Source of the DNA: Clostridium_AD sp964467165
Lineage (GTDB): Bacteria > Bacillota > Clostridia > Clostridiales > Clostridiaceae
Reading direction: 5' to 3'
Assembly (NCBI GenBank): GCA_964467165.1
Contig: CAYXOL010000019.1
Coordinates: 1-64,000 of the forward strand
Length of the DNA: 64,000 bases
Shown here: piece by piece, positions 60,921 to 64,000 of the stretch
How positions within the stretch are numbered: position 1 is the stretch's first letter
Layout of the letters: the number at the start of each line of letters is the position of its first letter
Translations under genes and position numbers: made by a program
Notes under the pieces: model-generated
The model's database searches: none
What the model was told of the DNA's origin: nothing
Seen by the model: the letters and a program-made list of their open reading frames with translations, nothing else

Positions 60921-62216
60921 TTAATTTTTGATTTCATCGGTTAATTTTTCATATACTTCACTTATTGATATACCACAAGTTTGTGCTATTTTCTTACATT
61001 CTTCATATTCTAATTTACTTTTTAGCTTTTCGCCTTCGTAAAAAGCTTTTTTCACTGTAACTTCACCATAAGAAGTGTTTACTTTAATAAATTCTCTTTG
61101 GAGCATAGTTTTATTCACTTTAAAACTTCTTACTCCAAAAGTAGTAGTTTCTCTAAATAATACTTCTTTCATCTTTTCTGTTTTAGACGGACTGCATAAA
61201 ACGCTTATTTTAACGCCAGGCCTCCCCTTTTTCATTATAATTGGTGTTAGGTATGCATCCAGTGCACCTTCACTAAAAAGTCTATCAATAATGTATTCAT
61301 ATAACTCTGGATTCATATCATCCATGTTACATTCAATAATTTCTTCAAGTGCTTTTTCTTCATCTGCATCCTTGGAAGTGTTGGATAAATCACTTTCTTC
61401 TACAAGCATAACTCTTAGCACATTAGGAATTTCAGTATCTCTATTACCTATGCCATAGCCGATCTTATTTACAATAAAATCATTGTCATCTTTAAATTCA
61501 CAAACATTAACTGCAAGAATTGCAGCACCAGTAGGTGTTGTAGTTTCAAAAGGTACCGCTCCAAGTTTTACTGGAATCCCCTTTAAAATTTCTACAGTTG
61601 CAGGTGCTGGCACTGGTATAACTCCATGCGCACACTTAACAAATCCACCACCTAGTTCCACTGAGGAACTCATTATTTTATCAACATTTAAATGATTTAT
61701 GCAAATAGCAGCTCCTACTATATCCACAATAGAATCTACTGCGCCCACCTCATGAAAGTGAACTTCATATAATGGTTTTCCATGAACCTTTGCTTCAGCC
61801 ACTGCAACCTTCATAAACATTTTCTTACTTAATTCTTTGACTTTGAAACTTAACTTACTACAATCTATAATTTCCTCAATATCTTTAAGGTTTCGCTGAT
61901 CATGATGGCTATGATTATTGCTCATATCTCCATGAGAGTGTCCGTTTTTATTATCCTCATGAGAATGGTCATGCCCGTGTGCTACTTCAGAATCATCCTG
62001 AATATGATCATGATGATGTTCATGTAAAATCACATCCACCTTAGTACCCTCTATACCTTTTCTACTATCTCTTGACACTTTTATCTCATATCCCTTTAGA
62101 TTTAGTTTTTTTAATTCCTCTATTAAATATTTCTCATCTATCCCTAAATCTATTAATGCACCTAAATTCATATCTCCACTAATACCTGAAAAACAATCAT
62201 AATAAAGTATTTTCAT
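60921..62216 (-). CDS. larC: LarC nickel insertase (nickel-pincer cofactor)
   Basis: 431 aa from the ATG at 62216; upstream in-frame starts to 62267 have no site and are not conserved in the family. Start KILYYDCFSGISGDMNLGALIDLG is typical. A His-rich insert (HEHHHDH, HGHDHSHEDN, GHSHGDMSNNHSHHD) lies about residues 62-110, likely a nickel store. Family parts HFHEVGAVDSIVDIVG, GVIPVPAPATVEIL and RVMLVEE follow. In many species larC is split by a programmed frameshift; here it is one open frame. It inserts Ni into the pincer ligand with CTP. Confidence 0.93.
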   Translation of the reverse strand: MKILYYDCFSGISGDMNLGALIDLGIDEKYLIEELKKLNLKGYEIKVSRDSRKGIEGTKVDVILHEHHHDHIQDDSEVAHGHDHSHEDNKNGHSHGDMSNNHSHHDQRNLKDIEEIIDCSKLSFKVKELSKKMFMKVAVAEAKVHGKPLYEVHFHEVGAVDSIVDIVGAAICINHLNVDKIMSSSVELGGGFVKCAHGVIPVPAPATVEILKGIPVKLGAVPFETTTPTGAAILAVNVCEFKDDNDFIVNKIGYGIGNRDTEIPNVLRVMLVEESDLSNTSKDADEEKALEEIIECNMDDMNPELYEYIIDRLFSEGALDAYLTPIIMKKGRPGVKISVLCSPSKTEKMKEVLFRETTTFGVRSFKVNKTMLQREFIKVNTSYGEVTVKKAFYEGEKLKSKLEYEECKKIAQTCGISISEVYEKLTDEIKN

Positions 62217-62300
62217 TTTCAATCGCTCCATTTCTTTTCTATTTATTCCATTGTACCAAAAAAACAAATATTATAGGATATATATCTATAAAAATTAAAA

Positions 62301-62340
62301 TATCTGATAATATAAGTTTATAAAACTATATTATCAGATA
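62301..62340 (-). terminator. terminator after tRNA-Ala
   Basis: Perfect 14-bp stem TATCTGATAATATA (62301-62314) and TATATTATCAGATA (62327-62340), 12-nt loop, followed on the minus strand by TTTTAATTTTT. Confidence 0.75.
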
Positions 62341-62396
62341 CCCTTTTATTTATAAAATTATTATAATCCTACCAAACTGCTTTAAATAAAGTTATT

Positions 62397-62472
62397 TGGT
62401 GGAGATAATGGGACTCGAACCCACGACCCCTTGAATGCCATCCAAGTACTCTCCCAGCTGAGCTATATCCCC
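62397..62472 (-). tRNA. tRNA-Ala (GGC)
   Basis: On the reverse strand: acceptor GGGGATA pairing with TATCTCC, anticodon arm CTTGG-ATGGCAT-TCAAG with anticodon GGC, T loop TTCGAGT, and an encoded CCA at 62397-62399. 76 nt. A stand-alone tRNA gene with a hairpin terminator about 57 bp downstream. Confidence 0.93.
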
Positions 62473-62632
62473 TTAAATCAAAGTTTTTTTAAATATTCTT
62501 ACCTAAATATTCTTACCTACTAATTTATTATACAACAAAAATAACTTTTTAGTAATATTTATTTATAAAATTATTTTTCTGCTCATGACAATATTTATTT
62601 ATGCATACAGCATCTCCATTATTCAAATTTAC

Positions 62633-63817
62633 CTATGTTATCTTTTGATTTTGTAGCATACAATTTTGTTTTTCAACTTCCATGTAAACTTTCTCCACAT
62701 TTTCCCCAAAGCAGGTGGATGACAATGGCTCTATTCCATCATAAGCATTTTTCACCATAATCAAACGTTCCTCTGTATCTATTAAAACCTGGAGTAATAT
62801 TCCAGATAAATCTTCATCCTTATAAAAAATTCTTCCATTAATTTTATCTTGAATTAAGTCATCCAAATTTTTATCATACTTAGCTACCACCGGAATTTGT
62901 GCAGCCATTGCTTCAGTAAATGTTAGTCCTTGTGTCTCGGTAAGTGAAGCACCCACAAAAACATCCCCCATCTGGTAATACCTTCCAATTTCTGCCCAGG
63001 GTTTTTCACCAGTAAATACTACAGATTTTTCAATATCTAACTCTGTAACTAAAGCTTCTAGATTTTCACGCTCTGGCCCATCACCTACCACCAAAAGTTT
63101 GCAATTTGGTATTTTTACAATTATTTCTTTCATACTGTTTATAATTATATCTACGCTTTTTTCTTTTGCGAGTCGACCAATAAATAATACAACTGGCTCA
63201 GTTTCCTTTATACCAAAAGACTCTTTTTCCGCTTGTATAAGGCTTTCATTGTAATTACTTCTTTTGAAAGGCTCAAGATCGACTCCCGTAGGTATTATAT
63301 CTATATGTCTTAATAGCCCATATTCCTTCAAGGCATCTTTCACTTTTAATGTTGGCACTATTATTGCGCTACAATCTCTGCAATACAATTTACTTACCTT
63401 TTTAGCAAACTGAGAAGCAGGTTTAAGCATTATACCACGTGATACATAATGTATATAATCCTCATACATAGTATGATAAGTATGAACTACAGGAATATCC
63501 AGTCTTTTAGCAACTATTCTTCCAAATATACCTATACTAAATTCTGTTTGCGTATGTATAATGTCTAAATCTAATTTTTTTATTTTATTCATAATTTTAC
63601 GGGAATATATCATACCAACTCTTTGAGAAGGCAAAAGAAAAAATGGTATACTAGGCAATCTCATTATGCCTTCTTCCTCTTCTACATCTGGGTGCGCAAC
63701 TGTAATAATAGTCACACTATGCCCAAGTTTAACTAGCTCATTTTTCAATATAAAAGTAGATGTAACAACTCCACTTACTTGTGGATAATAAGCATCTGTA
63801 AAAATTCCGATATTCAT
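62633..63817 (-). CDS. Glycosyltransferase family 4, glycolipid-type
   Basis: 394 aa, GT-B fold. MNIGIFTDAYYPQVSGVVTS, IHTQTEFSIGIFGR, HTYHTMYEDYIHYV, VLFIGRLAKEKSVDIII, and FVGASLTETQGLTFTEAMAAQ. This pattern fits the diacylglycerol glucosyltransferase/MgtA-like group that builds membrane glycolipids. AAAGGGGGCC precedes the ATG. The next gene downstream in transcription order is not visible; upstream lies a flippase-like protein. Confidence 0.85.
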   Translation of the reverse strand: MNIGIFTDAYYPQVSGVVTSTFILKNELVKLGHSVTIITVAHPDVEEEEGIMRLPSIPFFLLPSQRVGMIYSRKIMNKIKKLDLDIIHTQTEFSIGIFGRIVAKRLDIPVVHTYHTMYEDYIHYVSRGIMLKPASQFAKKVSKLYCRDCSAIIVPTLKVKDALKEYGLLRHIDIIPTGVDLEPFKRSNYNESLIQAEKESFGIKETEPVVLFIGRLAKEKSVDIIINSMKEIIVKIPNCKLLVVGDGPERENLEALVTELDIEKSVVFTGEKPWAEIGRYYQMGDVFVGASLTETQGLTFTEAMAAQIPVVAKYDKNLDDLIQDKINGRIFYKDEDLSGILLQVLIDTEERLIMVKNAYDGIEPLSSTCFGENVEKVYMEVEKQNCMLQNQKIT

Positions 63818-63875
63818 AATCGGCCCCCTTTAAATACTATAATTTTCTTATTAAACATGTATTAATTAACATTAC

Positions 63876-64000
63876 TTACTCTTTTACAAAGGCATAAAAC
63901 CCAAAAATTATACAAGAGTAAAATGTAATTAATCTCCATAATAATATTGCAGCCATTATGTTATTAGCTGTAAAGAACAAACTAAAAAACATAAAGAATG
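63876..64000 (-). CDS. C-terminal end of a lysylphosphatidylglycerol synthase/flippase-like membrane protein, partial
   Basis: Only the last about 41 codons are in the window; the stop is at 63876-63878. The reverse-strand frame ends with hydrophobic sequence TANNIMAAILLWRLITFYSC followed by IIFGFYAFVKE. It resembles the last helix of UPF0104/YbhN-type flippase-like proteins, which often pair with a glycosyltransferase like the one downstream. Identification is tentative because so little is visible. Confidence 0.45.
   Translation of the reverse strand, partial: FFMFFSLFFTANNIMAAILLWRLITFYSCIIFGFYAFVKE

Noticed and set aside
60921..62216. Programmed frameshift in larC
   Set aside because: The gene reads as one uninterrupted frame from the N-terminal signature to the end, so none is needed.

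Overview
The window looks like a chromosomal segment of a low-GC, spore-forming, anaerobic Firmicute, most likely a Clostridium in the strict sense. The DNA is very AT-rich. There are many sporulation and germination genes (spoIIID, spoIIQ, spoIID, spoIIR, yyaC, ypeB, a gerA-type operon, sipL, yabG, cotS-like genes). A reverse rubrerythrin and an Fe-S protein beside a Crp/Fnr regulator also fit an anaerobe. Nearly all genes lie on the minus strand; the exceptions are yyaC, the Fnr-like regulator, rubrerythrin, rpmE and two glycosyltransferases. I do not assign a species.

Layout. 1-134: end of a tRNA cluster (Tyr partial, Thr). 443-3216: a BlaI-type repressor and an M56 sensor protease fused to a beta-propeller, behind a promoter with two operator dyads. 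3368-10640: a hypothetical protein, yyaC, then a sporulation and cell-envelope run (mbl/mreB homologue, spoIIID, spoIIQ, spoIID, murA, ywmB). 10970-17712: a complete F1Fo ATP synthase operon, atpI-B-E-F-H-A-G-D-C. 18392-21214: wecB, tagO and dCMP deaminase. 21459-23848: Fe-S protein, divergent Fnr-like regulator, reverse rubrerythrin. 23925-33442: housekeeping genes for nucleotides, translation and transcription (upp, rpiB, a YwlE remnant, sua5, a ZIP transporter, prfA, prmC, yqhQ, tdk, rpmE, rho). 33637-38843: a hypothetical protein, pyrG, a candidate small RNA, DUF1934, a PP-loop protein and ddl. 39120-45330: germination block (ypeB, spoIIR, gerC, gerB, gerA, a small membrane protein). 45561-50838: ispE, sipL, veg, yabG, DUF975. 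51020-57940: spore-coat island with three CotS-type kinase-fold proteins, a truncated pseudokinase relative, a small coiled-coil protein and two paired glycosyltransferases. 58022-62216: nickel-pincer cofactor genes larC, larE and larB, interrupted by a transposase element with 17-bp inverted ends. 62397-64000: tRNA-Ala, a glycosyltransferase and the end of a flippase-like membrane protein.

How the parts fit. SpoIIR, SpoIID, SpoIIQ and SpoIIID act in successive steps of mother-cell and forespore communication. SipL, YabG and the CotS/glycosyltransferase island build and process the coat. The Ger proteins and YpeB serve germination. WecB, TagO, MurA, Ddl and the MreB homologue serve wall synthesis.

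Most notable non-routine signals: (1) a perfect consensus promoter at 36023-36051 facing a strong terminator with no gene between them, a candidate small RNA of about 275 nt; (2) the transposase element inside the lar cluster; (3) a colinear but catalytically dead YwlE-like remnant between sua5 and rpiB; (4) a CotS-like pseudokinase lacking its catalytic motifs; (5) a SpoIIQ whose LytM domain has lost two histidines; (6) twin operator-like repeats at the DUF975 promoter. Start codons were reassigned wherever the ribosome binding site clearly favoured an internal codon.
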